Made by a program: the position numbers and the translations under genes. A stretch of DNA of 64,000 nt from Cordia subcordata (lineage: Eukaryota; Streptophyta; Magnoliopsida; Boraginales; Cordiaceae). The notes below the pieces were generated by a model. It was not told the origin of the DNA. It ran no database searches and was given only the letters and a program-made list of their open reading frames with translations. The stretch spans positions 2,836,001 to 2,900,000 of the forward strand of contig JAPTOF010000010.1 of NCBI GenBank assembly GCA_028554755.1. The letters run 5' to 3'. Below, piece after piece: positions 35,836 through 47,500 of the stretch (position 1 is its first letter; each line of letters opens with the position of its first letter).

Positions 35836-36231
35836 ATGGACATTATTGAGATGGTGAGGTGTGAATGCTGTGGGCTGAAAGAAGAATGCACACAAGACTA
35901 TATCACTGAAGTAAAGGCGAAATTCAACGGAAAATGGCTATGCGGGTTGTGCTCAGAAGCTGTTACAGATGAAGCTAACAGAGGGATGAGTAATAACAAG
36001 AAGCAATTTGGCAGCACAGAAGAAGCTGTCAAGGCTCACATGTCCTTCTGTCGCAAGTATAAATCGAATCCGGCGACTCGAGTGGCCGATGGCATGAGGC
36101 AGATGCTTCGGAGAAGGTCTGCTTCAGGAAATCTATCGTCATCTTCATCATCGCCCGCTTCTTCCAAGATGTATTCGAGATCAGCAAGCACTTCTCAGGT
36201 TACAGATGAGTCTTCGTACTCTTATTATTAG
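35836..36231 (+). CDS. DUF1677 family protein, small cysteine-containing plant protein
   Basis: A single exon encodes 131 residues. The N-terminal half carries the family's cysteine signature: VRCECCGLKEECT (cysteines at 9, 11, 12 and 18) and GKWLCGLCSEAV (C35, C38), then EEAVKAHMSFC with H67 and C71. This is probably a small zinc-binding module, though metal binding is inferred. Residues 92-131 are serine-rich and likely disordered, ending SSYSYY. No signal peptide or membrane segment is present. A second in-frame ATG lies five codons in (35851), but the first has the usual family spacing. The function of DUF1677 proteins is not established as far as I know. Confidence 0.88.
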   Translation: MDIIEMVRCECCGLKEECTQDYITEVKAKFNGKWLCGLCSEAVTDEANRGMSNNKKQFGSTEEAVKAHMSFCRKYKSNPATRVADGMRQMLRRRSASGNLSSSSSSPASSKMYSRSASTSQVTDESSYSYY

Positions 36232-36953
36232 TTAAGGCTAGACAGACAATTTAAAGGGTGTGGCCAACTACTCTTATGATCAAACAATTTCGTGGCCCTG
36301 TCTCATGATCATGTCATGTACAGGGAACAAAAAAAAAAAATGTCATCTCAATGGAGGGTTTTTGCCTACTTTAATTTTGCATCCTTTAGCTCCTATTTTG
36401 TTAATTAATATCTTCTTTTATCGATATATATCTAAATCTTGATGACCAATTCTTCCTCGTTTAAATTATTTCAGGAGTCGATAAAGTATATGTTCAATGT
36501 CAATTTTATTTTGACAATATGAGATATAATTGCTCAAGATCTTCTCTATCTTCTAGTGATGTAAAGATTTGTGGAGGACGTATCTTGCTTTGCATTTTTT
36601 TCTATAAGAAAAGAATCAATAATTAAAAGAGTTGATTTTAGGTTTTGAATTGAATCATGTCCAAATAAAAAATAATAATAATTGCACGGCAGGTGAGACC
36701 TTTCATGTTGGAGATACCAATGCTACTTTTTTTCATATTCCACAATTTTAACATAATTTGATAAATTAGTCATTATTTTGAGAATTGAATGGAATAATCA
36801 GAAGAACAAGGTATGACATGTATATTTATCCCTCAAAAGAATATGACTATGCTTCTCTTGCCATCATATACATCAAAGGATTTTTTTTCCTTTTTGGTTT
36901 GCCGAAAATATGTGGCAAAGGTAAGAGGATAAGATATTATCATCTAGAAAAAG

Positions 36954-36954
<1 letters not shown>

Positions 36955-36993
<39 letters not shown>
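36955..36993. repeat. (ATT)n microsatellite
   Basis: About 13 ATT units. On the plus strand it reads as a poly-isoleucine stretch in a spurious open frame. Confidence 0.9.
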
Positions 36994-39140
36994 GAACTTT
37001 CATCAAGACAGAGAGGGATCAGCAATGTCTCATGTTCGATCAATTACACTAAGAGGTCAATTTCCCATTACCACAAAGGAGACTCTATAAGAATTGTTCT
37101 ATATGCTCCAAATATATTTTTAAGTAAATAATGAAGCATTTTTTTTTTCAATCTTTCCACTATAATTAGTGGCTGAAATGAAGCTGATTATTCGCCTTCA
37201 GCAGTAGAACTTTGCTGCCCGTACGTGGTCCTCTAATAACTAGTGATACTAATGACAATTCATTGAGGCAAAATCGGATTATTATGATACATCTAACAGC
37301 TCAAACTTTAAATATAGTGGTTACTTAATTATTTCTTATAAATCAACTCATCCAATTTCTTCCTAGATTGATGAGTCATCAATATTTGTTGCAACTCTGG
37401 AGAATTGGTTCACCAACTAGCTAGCTTAATTAAGAAATGCAAAAATATATAAGTCTATGGCCTCAACTAACTTGCAATGTGATTCATTAAATTTGACAAT
37501 AATGTAGTCTCTTTCGGAAGTGGCCAAAGATACCAAACGATAAAATAGCCCCACAACTAATGGAACTCCACAAGAAATGACGTAAAATAGTTGATTTCAC
37601 TTAATCAAGTGATCAAGAAAAATATTTCAACTCATTAATTGTTAATTGTTAAGCTTCAAAAGATTCGTGGGATCACATGGCTTACGATGGTTTGGTCATG
37701 GTACACACAATGTACATAATCACACCATTTTTATACTGCATAAGACAAAAGTTTAGAGCTAAAAGTCTACAAAGGTTAATGTTTTTGATTTATTGAATTT
37801 GATTGGTATCTTTAAATTTTGACCATCATTTTTGTTCGGCCAAGTGAATCCAACCCCATAAAGAGTAGAGTCTAGAGTGTAATTCAAATAATTGAAATTG
37901 TTTTCTCTAAGAATGATGAATTGAACTTGAATTCTATGAGGATAAGAATCGAGTTAGAAATGAGGGATTAAAAAAAAAGTCTAAAAAATTACCATCTAAA
38001 GAGAATTCACGTCTGTCATGAATATTGCAAACTTCACTAATGATATAAATAATTCAAATTAGTGAATGCTATATATAACTCAAATTGTATTAATTACATT
38101 AAACATCTATCACTATTAGTTACACCTTATGTCGTCTCATGCAACTAGTTTCCATGAAAATGAAATTCATTTATTTGAAAAAGAATGAATCAAGTGACAT
38201 ATATCATATATATGAAATGAATAATTGAATGATGCTGTCCATATATATAACGAGGGAAAAATTTAACGACAATATGCAAAATTGGGGCATGAGGCGTACC
38301 TAGCCGACCATCCAAGATTGACAAGTATGAAGTGCAAGAGTGTCAAAGACACACATCTGTAACATAGACATCACATTTTTTTTTCCTTTTACAACACCCC
38401 ACTACCTTTCACCCCACCCCCAACCCAACCCCTGTTCTACACCAGATACGAACCCAAGACTAGAAATCCCGTAGCAAAGCACGTGAGACATCTGGAAGCG
38501 AAGGCCTACAACCTTCAAGGTGGTCCCAATAGTTTAAGGCCAGGAGTTGATAGTATTTCATAATCCCAATTAAACATGTCTGGGGTTTCTTCTGCATATA
38601 GTAAGAGGAACATGGCACTCATGATTAATGTCTTAGTCAGATTGACATGCAAGTTCTAATTGTAGATCTCTTCAAGATTCTAGGATTTGCCCCAATTAAT
38701 GGTATTGCCACGACACACAAGAGTAAGTTTAGTTGCTGATATGCAAAATAAGAATCGTTGCCAATCGATTTCATTGGTGACCCCCTTAATTATTGTCCAC
38801 TAGTTAATGTTTTAGTGTACCTGTATGTTCAATGGATGGTTACATGATCTGATTTTGCTTTGGAGTTGTTTTCTTCTTGACGCTTATGTACCAACTGCCG
38901 CATACATACGAAAGTCGCCTTGGCATATTCGAGCTGCCGTAGATTAAGTGAAGTGCCCGATTAATGACTTTTAGCGATTCAAGATTTTGAATTTGTACAT
39001 AAAATAATTCCTCACTATAAATATTTTCTAGTTTCTTACTAACTTAAAATATGTAATAAGATATATCACCAGTCACAAAATTTATAACTTTGAAATGAAT
39101 TTAGTATTGCTCAACTTATAATGAACTCTCCTTATGGTAA

Positions 39141-39531
39141 AGATTAGAGTAAATTACATATTACCCCTCATATACTCTAACTTATGTGCACCATACACAA
39201 TGAATATCAAAACTAACTAATTAATCTCTTATACTCTGATCTATATACACCATACCCTCATATAATATCAAAACTAACTAATTACTCCTTGAAGTTTTTA
39301 AAAGTGTGCAAAACACTCTCCTACTGTCCATTTTTTGTTAGTTTTGCACGCTTTTAGATTGAGGCGTTTTGTATACTTTTAAAAACTTCAGGAGTAATTA
39401 GCTAGTTTTGATACTAAAGGGGGTATGATATATATAGATTAGAGTACATGGGATAATTAGCTAACGTTGATACTACAAGAGGATATAATGCATATATGTT
39501 ATAGTACAGAGGATAATATGCAATTTAATCT
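39141..39531. mobile_element. long foldback (inverted-repeat) element, 391 bp
   Basis: The left arm (39141-39320) and the reverse complement of the right arm (39361-39531) match over most of their length, leaving a loop of about 40 bases. Outer ends read AGATTAGAGTAAATTACATA and AGATTAAATTGCATATTA (reverse complement). Within each arm a unit of about 61 bp (ATACTCT...CACCATAC...ATATCAAAACTAACTAATTA) occurs twice. No protein is encoded. A foldback or Mutator-type MITE is the likely origin; no clear target duplication was found. Confidence 0.7.
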
Positions 39532-40658
39532 AAAAAATATATACAAAAATATTCTACTTTTATAGTCAAGAAATAAGAGAGAGAGAGATTCGTTCTAAAT
39601 TATCAACCAAAGTTACGTTTCTTGATCGCCTTATATGGAAATCTATCATCTTTCATGTTTATGAACCATAGGGATATGCCTTAATTCGAAGTATTAAAAA
39701 AGAAAAGAAAAGAATAAGATGGCTCCCTTATGGTCTATCATCTTCTAAGTAAATATGCACAACATTGTTTTTGGTCGCGATCCACGACTCACCTGTTTTT
39801 ACCCCTTTTAAGTGTGAGGGTAAAAATGATCAGTGGATAGTTTCTTTCTTCTTTTTTTTTTTTGGTGTATGTGTGAAAAAAGGAAGTAGCACCGAAATTA
39901 ACGAAAATAATTTTAAGAAATAAGACTCCTCATACATCTTCTCTCGTTATCTTCTTGATTCTTTTTAGTGGGTTTTCTAAAATGTGTACTCTTATGAGAG
40001 GGTTAATCCAAAGTCTATAAACCAATTTGCACATATTTTAGTGTTTTTTATAAGTGCGTGACAAATTAGAACTTAGATGTCTAAGCATCTTCTTGCAGTA
40101 CCAATCCAGACATGCCCTTGTGATCCAATAGAAGGACAGTGATTTCCATTAACCTAAAACCAACAAGCATGTTGGACTAGGTTTTCCTACTCAACTCTTT
40201 AGCTATGCTATTGCCATGTGTACTTTCCACCATTGAGCCACATTTCAGAAACTTGAAAGCTCCATCCATGCACATTGTCCAATTATTTAGTTTTTTATTT
40301 TTTCCCAATGGAAAAAACAAATATCAACTTTGCATTTACGTTTTTTTGTCATACGATGAATAATGTTAAAAATTTAAACAAAAAATTAGATTTTTTATTT
40401 TTTATCCTCCTTTAATTTTTTATTCTTTTTAACTTTTTTGGCTTTATATCCTATAGTATCTAACATTGAAAATTTCATCTTTCTTCCATCAACGTTTACA
40501 AGTGCACATACTTGTAGTTAGCACGAATAATTTACTACATACATTTGATTATATATTTACTTTATTCTTATTTTTCTCCTCATTTTTTAGGTAAATGCCT
40601 CACGTTTAGTTTTTTTTTTAATCAACACCATTTCACAATAGTATACTTTGAAGTCATT

Positions 40659-40687
40659 CCTCGTGCAATGCACAGGTGTGTATCTAG
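40659..40687 (+). mobile_element. Helitron-like 3' terminus
   Basis: CCTCGTGCAATGCACAGG forms a short hairpin (GTGCAATGCAC core) followed by TGTGTAT and CTAG, then T. This is the form of plant Helitron 3' ends, which insert between A and T. The 5' end was not identified; the AT-rich DNA to the left has no obvious boundary. Confidence 0.5.
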
Positions 40688-41139
40688 TTTATGCTAATTG
40701 GCCACCTTCTATTGATAATGAATATATCTTTTTCTTTTCTAAATTATATTATATAATGAAAAAATTAAAATATCTTTTTAGTGGGCATTAATTAAATTTA
40801 TTCTCAAAATAAATAAATAAATATTTCCAAAAATTATGGAGGGCCGGTGAAAAATGTGCCCTCATTAAAAATTGCAACACTCATGGTGAAATTTTAATAT
40901 GATTATTCATTTGTATTTATAAACCATACTTTTTAAAATTATAAAAATATTGTTGCCTATTATTCAACTGCTAGATCCAAATAGCTCCCCTCAATTAAAC
41001 AAGTAGCTATAGATTTTACCAAATAAAAGACTGTTACCTCTTGTAGACGTCTTTTTTCTTTTCCATTTATCAAAATTTCACTAGTTTATTTTTATTCATT
41101 TTGAGCCTTGACGTTTTCAAAATTTATAGTCCACTCCTC

Positions 41140-41148
41140 CATAAATAC
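41140..41148 (+). promoter_or_regulatory. TATA box of the membrane-protein gene
   Basis: CATAAATAC lies about 115 bp upstream of the ATG at 41259, in a short C/A-rich leader. Confidence 0.5.
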
Positions 41149-41258
41149 GAATTCTTTTATCTCATCCCCTTTCTCAAGTGACCGTTAACATTCAAAATTC
41201 AAAAGAATCCTTTCCTTCCGCTTCACTCACCCAAGAAAACAACACCACAATCACAACC

Positions 41259-42849
41259 ATGCTGAAGAACAACAGAGATTTCTCAAAACCCATTGAAACC
41301 ATGAAAGCAACAATGGTGTTAACACCACAATCTTCTGTAAAATCTTCCACTAACTCCACAACCAACCCCACCATGGAGTCTTCTGAAACCAAAGACAATT
41401 TTCACTACTTTCCAGGGTGTAGAAAAGATGCAAATTGCAGCTGTGAGATCTGCATAGCTAGCATTAATGCCACACTTGATCTTATGCCTCTAAGCATCCA
41501 AAGAAGCTCTCTCACTAAGCTTTCAGCTTCAAAACCCCCTCCAAGAACCCCCATCCCTTTCAATCCTTCCACCCTTTCGACCCCGAAAAGTAGTGCTAAC
41601 ACTAAGTCATCATTTACTATGTCTCCACCACAGGATTCCACCTTGAAGATGGGTTTTTGCGAGAAAGCGAAGAGGAAGAAGAGAGATTTGGGGTGTGGGT
41701 TTATGATGATGAGGATGGTGTTATATTTCGCGGCTGTTTTGGGTTTGGAGTTTGGGTTTTCTTGGATGGTTTTTGGGATTTTGCAGCCGAAATTATCTGT
41801 GGATGTTGTGAGGCATTTGGGTGAAAAATCTCGGGGTTTGAAGGATTTGAATGAGAGAATTGTATTCTTGAAGAATGAGCTGCAAGATTTGGTTAGTAAA
41901 GATGTACCAGGTTGCAGCTCTCTTGATTCTACGTGGAAAATCAACCAGGTAATCATTTATGCAAAAATAGAGTTAGACATTTGCATTTGATTTTATTAGG
42001 GGTATACTAAGTTACTATTTCGTCTAATAGCTTAGACATTTAAGGACATGAAATGTTTGACAATTTAATGATTTGTAATGTTATTTGATATCTTAAACAA
42101 AAATCCTTATTTTATGTTGTGATATTCGATGGAAAAGTTGTTCACCTGACGATGATTTGGAATTGGATTAATCTTTAGGATGGTTTGCTTTTGAATTCGA
42201 GATGTGTCCTGTATAAGTCCATGGCAGAAGAGGTCAGCATTTGGGGATGGCCAATGCAGACTGCTGGATTGCTCACTGCAGATTTTTCTTCAAGATCATT
42301 TACCATCTTGTCTGGAAGAGTTACAGAGGTACCATGATTCTTTTTCCTTTTCAACTTTAAGATAAGCTAGTCAGTTTAAAGAAATGGTAGCTCAAAAATT
42401 TCCCAGCCCAGTCCCCATTGTTTTGAGTCGCGAAAATAATTTCTTACATTCGATAATTCAAGGGAAAGCTGCACAGAATATGCCAAAAAGCGGGTTCAAC
42501 TCTTTATTTTAGTTGTCTTTGCTATTGGGATTAATTCTCATCTTATTTTGATGATTAGCAGTGGTTCAACGGGCATGTTGGTTATATGATTCGGAGGGGT
42601 AGCAGTTCATGGACTCAAGGAAAATGGAGTGCCTCTGCAGTGCAATTAGATCCAAAGACATGGATTCTTGAGTACAGAGAGAGCTCAATCACGGAAAATG
42701 CTAGACTAATTTCAGCACTTTTGGAGTTCCTAAAGTTCAGTCTGGCAAGAGAGCTTGGAAAGATGAAGCAGGAGTTCTGGATGCTATCTGCTTTTGGGAG
42801 TCAGCAGCATACTCAGCTTACAAGAGGAAGTTTCAGAGTCCCAACTTGA
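41259..42849 (+). CDS. single-pass membrane protein, plant ERG2/sigma-1-receptor-like family (tentative)
   Basis: Three exons, 41259-41948, 42179-42328 and 42559-42849, give 376 residues, all introns in phase 0. The first ATG in frame is 41259; the frame is open upstream but without ATG. Residues 1-130 are Ser/Thr/Pro-rich with a cysteine motif (PGCRKDANCSCEICIASINA, 52-71). A basic patch (KAKRKKR, 136-142) precedes one transmembrane segment (about 153-175), followed by a short coiled-coil-like stretch (190-215). The C-terminal domain is the conserved part (GWPMQTAGLLTADFSS, 253-268). I recall plant proteins of this type labelled ERG2/sigma-1-receptor-like or C-8 sterol isomerase-like, but no catalytic role is shown here. 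The third exon has a NAGNAG acceptor (TAGCAG) that could drop Q281. Confidence 0.82.
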
Positions 42850-44504
42850 GAAAAAACCGAGACTCAGTTGTCAGGCGATGTGCGCAACTTCTCATGATGT
42901 TCCGAAGCATTGAATTCTCATTGCTCGTGCGAAGAAGATTATGATCATTCTGAACTTTCTGTGTTGGTGTTGCTAGAAGAATACAGGAGCAGCAGCTGAA
43001 ACTTGTCTATTGTTTCTGTTTGTTACAATGAAATTGTATATTTAAGTAGAAACTCACTGCTGACAAATTTGTAATTTGCTTTCATTTAACAGAGACACTA
43101 TTAAGGAATGCTGCAAGTGTTTCAGTAGGAAAACCTATCTTATCAGAAGAAATTTCTTCTGTTTTTGCTCAAATTTCATATTTGTCTTAAACTTTTGTAT
43201 GACAACAATCACCTGAAGTTATTATAGAACATAAACCATCTTAGTAATTATATACTACATATTGCAGGATACACATTTGTGCTTATAAGCCAACAAGCAA
43301 GGGCTAATTATCCCAGTTCCTTCATTATGCCTTTCCTTTGTGTATCACAAATCTTCAGAGCTCCTTGAGCTTGATCCTTAATAAGCTAAACCATCTTCAA
43401 GAACCAAATCAAAACATCTAAAGTCGTCATATATGAGTTCAAATCTAAACTCCAATTGCCACCACAGCAATGGGACAATTCTCCAAGTGCCATCACAGTT
43501 AAACTTTTCTTCAAGGGGAGTACAAGTAAAGACGAGCAATAAGTCTCTCCCTTTAGACATAGGTGTGGTATTCGACTCTTTGCCTTAGCGCAATACTTAC
43601 TCTTTATTTGCAAAAAGAAAAACAAGGAGCGAGCGAAACAAAGCTCAGTAATTAGTTATACCAAGAGGGACAAGGGGAAGTTCAATAATCAAGTTATACC
43701 AATGGCAGATGGTAAAACATGCAATATCATAAATGTAGAAACTAACAAATGCCATATCACAAAAGTAGAAGGTAACAAATGCCATATCACAAATGTAGAA
43801 GGTAACAAATGCCATATCACAAATGTAGAAGGTAACAAATTCAATGAACATTTGCAAGGGAGAGAGCATTCAATAAAGTTCATAGTCTCTCAACATTCAC
43901 CTTACAAAATCATTTATATTTGAACGTCTACCGAACTCATACATTTGTATATCTTATTTAACATAAAAAAAAAAATTTCGAGCAAAAAGAGAAGTTTAAA
44001 TTAAAACAAAAAGAATTATTAACAGTAATGGAAGATGACAATTATCTAAAAATATCATTTCGGCTCTTTAAAGAAAAAAATTTTAACCCCTTTGAATATC
44101 TCAATACAATTGAAAGCCTCTCTTTACATCACTAAAAATAATATATGATTTCAATATTAGATATAAACTCGAGTGTCATGTATAATAAAATTAGATCATG
44201 TAGAGATTACTTCAGAGTTTCCAAGTAACAACTTGAAACAATTTAGTTTTTTCACAAATAAAATGAGAGTTTAAGGATTTTTGAAAGCAACAAAGCAATA
44301 CGTTAAAAACAAAATAAAAGGGAAAAAAAAGAATAGAAAGGAAAAAAAATCATTTTTTTGGCCCGAATCTAAGTACCCAATTAAACCAGGATCGAAATAT
44401 TCAAGTTCCAAATCTAGTATCACCACGAATGCAGAGTGTTCTTGCTTGTTACACACTTTAAAAAGGTTTGCTTTTTTGGTTCACGGCGATATAATAAGCC
44501 AAAA
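42850..44504. other. intergenic region with a 30-bp minisatellite
   Basis: The 3' UTR of the upstream gene (to about 43.1 kb) is followed by AT-rich DNA and the promoter of the next gene. Apart from the minisatellite nothing else is recognisable. Confidence 0.55.
43711..43840. repeat. 30-bp minisatellite, four copies plus 10 bp
   Basis: Units start at 43711, 43741, 43771, 43801 and 43831 with the consensus GGTAACAAATGCCATATCAC plus AAATGTAGAA. The third and fourth are identical, while the first is the most diverged. The period is a multiple of three, so the plus strand stays open (10-residue unit GNKCHITNVE) from 43702 to 43923, but no known protein is involved. Confidence 0.9.
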
Positions 44505-47500
44505 ATGGGTGAAGCTCTGTTCGATCTTGAACAAATTCTCCGATCCAAAAAGGTAAATTTGACAAATATCTATCCCTGTGCATTAACTTTTGCTCGGATA
44601 TGCTTTGAATCTATTGGACCTTGTCTTGTCTTACATTTTGCAACATATGCTTTACGACATACTTCCACATATATTCATACATTTTCAGGCATCTTTCTGC
44701 ATATTGTGTCAAAAAGAGACAATTTGTGTGAAATTACATGCTTTTTTGATCAATTAGTACCATATTTTAGTCTTTTTTCCATGTGGGTATCTCTCATTTT
44801 GTGAAATTACATCCTTTTATGATCAATCATTACCATTGTTTAGTCTTTTTGGTATGTGGATGTCACTCATTTTTGCTGTTTAAAGCATAATTTCATCAGT
44901 ATGTTTCATGCTATTAGATGCTTTATATACTCTTTGTTTTTCTTGTTGTGTGTGAGTGTGTCTGTTTGCAATTTTCTTTTGATTTTGTTAAGCTTTTGGT
45001 GCCACTTTTATAGGATAACGAAATTACAAGCCAAGAAGCAAATATACTTATGTTATGTAAGGCACAGGCTGTGAGAAACTTTTTCCTTGGAGCTGGTGGT
45101 GCAGCCACAGTGGCATGGTTTGGTACATTCTTGTTGCAAACTTACAATGTCATTGTGAATATTACCCTTGGTAGATTAATGCTTTAATTGGTTGAATTCA
45201 GTTTTTGTGGGTTGCGAAATGTCTGTGCCGGCGCGTGAGCTTCAGAGTGTGCGGCAGTGTATGTTTGTTTATGGTGTGCGGTTTTGTGTGCAGATATGCT
45301 GTCATCATAAGTACATCAAAAGAAATTGTAATTATCACGACTGTGTGTGTGCATGCTCTGTGAGCTTGTGTTAAATGAAGAAATGCTAATCAAATATCAA
45401 ATCTTGTCTTAATCTGATGTCTTGGTTGCAATTTTAGCTTTTGCCTTTTTGCTTCTCATCCAATGTGGCAATGTCAGGTTTGATGACAGGAAATTTGTTC
45501 ACTTTGTATACTGCCTCAAGTAGATTCATTTCAGATAACAACATTGGTGAGGAAAGTATGTTTAGACTCTGGAATCAAGATGTGTCATTTCAGTGATTTT
45601 CGGCCAAAGTTAATATATTATCCTTCCATTTACTGAATTGGTCTTTGGTCTATTGAGAACCAATCTTGACTCCTTACTGGTGTCTTTTCTCAATTGAGGA
45701 TGTGGGTTGATCTTCACTTTGCTGGATTAAGTACCAGTGAACCGCATTCAAAAACACATTGTATGCATTCAGGAGGATGTGTGAAACCAACTCTAGCAAC
45801 TAGATCTCAGTGAGTTTCTTCTCATGTGTGTGTGTTGTTAGTTTCAAGATGACTAACCTTCTAGTCTAGAGTAAATATTCAAGTGAGTTCTTCTTGTGTG
45901 CGTGTGTTGTTAGTTTCCAAGATGGTAGTTCACTCTTTCAAAAAGTTGGTTTATCTGATTGTAATTTTCTGAGTTATGCATGTTTTCGTGCTTTGTGCAG
46001 TAAAATGTTATCTGTGGATCTTTTCCACTTTGTGAAATTCATGGTTGACAATCAACGCACCTATCTCCTCAAGCATATGAGGTACAAGAAGTTAACCACG
46101 AGTTAATTATTCAATGTCCTTTTTGCAGCTACTTCAAGGCTGAGTAACTTTTCGCGAATCAATCTTAGTGCAGGTATGAGGATTGTTTCCCACTCTTTTT
46201 TGATATCTATTGATATTTCTATTTGTATATTGTGCCCCCTTAACAAGTGAAGTGTAGTACATTTTGCATTCACTACATGTTGTAGTGTCTTTTTTCTATC
46301 AGATGTTTAGCACTTTAGATCGTAGAGTGGTACTAATTATTCAGATATCACTGTTTATGACCTATGTCATCTGTATTCATAATGTTGTGGTATTCCATAT
46401 GCTTTGGAAATACTAGAAAGCGCAATGTATCTATTTGCAATAATCTTAGCTTATTTTGTAATGCAATATGTATGATATGTACTGCAATAAGAAACTTGTC
46501 ATCTTCATTTTTCATCTTCTGTAAAATATGTTTTTTGGACCTTTGAAGAGTTATAGTGTGGAAAATAAGAATAGGAAAGAAGGGGAAAGGAAGAAAATGT
46601 AACTACCCTGGTTATCGGAAATGTCAGTTTCTTTGTGATGATGGATGTAGAACAACATGTTGAATACATGCTAAATTTGCTACCTTATAGCTATTTATGT
46701 ATGTCTAGATGTCTACCTATTTGCAGTTGTTTATGGTTCCTGTAATTGCCTGAAAAGAGTATGTTTCTGTTCATTGCCAAGATCCTTTTCCAGTGATATA
46801 GAGTTAATTTTGCTTATATATTGGTCAACTAACAGGTGCTGGTGGCGCTTTCGGATTGTGGAGATTTGGTAGCTCCCTAGATTCATGTATTGATCATATT
46901 CTTTCAATGGAAGGAACACGGATAAAGAACGAATTGGCAAAAATGTAAGTTCTTTATCCCCACTTGTTGATAGGCCGTTAAATCTTTGCGCTTGACTAAT
47001 CACTGCGCTGATTAGATTTTACATGAATGGCATTATTCCTGAGCAACTGGAGAATTATATATAAGCTTTGAGCTGTAGCAGATCTATATTTCTTGTGCTT
47101 CACTGAGATATTTTATACCGCTCTTAGAGGAGCTGCTTGACGTTCATCGCTGACGACGAGCAAGTTGCAAGCAAACCTATGAGTGAAAACCCTGCGCAGC
47201 TTACACGTGCTTTGGGACCAAGAGGGGGAGAGAGACAAGGCGGGGTCAACAAATATCTGGATAAAATCTAGCAAAGCAAATTGTGCTTTAGCAGCAATCA
47301 GTATGTGGGTGAGGGAGAGGGAGCATGGAATGAGGAGGGAGGACAGAGGGAGGGAGGATTTGATTGGACATATTTCTATGCAAATTACCAAGGGCCTGTT
47401 TGGATGGGTTTTTTTTCACAAAAAAGCACTTTTTTTCCTGAAAAACTTATATTAAATTTGCAATAACTATTTGATCTGGCTTCTAAAAAACCTGAAACTC

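Larger units (their letters stand above)
36232..41258. other. 5-kb intergenic region, no gene recognised
   Basis: The 3' flank of the DUF1677 gene is followed by AT-rich DNA. It contains an ATT microsatellite, a C-rich strand-biased patch (38395-38430, CACCCC/CAACCC runs), a 391-bp foldback element and a Helitron-type end. A TATA box for the next gene (CATAAATAC, 41140-41148) sits at the right end. Confidence 0.6.

Noticed and set aside
38395..38540. C-rich strand-biased stretch with a GAACCCAAG motif, considered as a reversed SINE
   Set aside because: The motif is not a good B box and no A box or tail is found at the right distance.
41405..41956. 183-codon minus-strand frame
   Set aside because: It is the antisense shadow of exon 1 of the membrane-protein gene, which has coherent splice sites on the plus strand.
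43711..43840. Regular 30-bp units considered as a CRISPR-like array
   Set aside because: The units are directly contiguous with no spacers, so this is a minisatellite.
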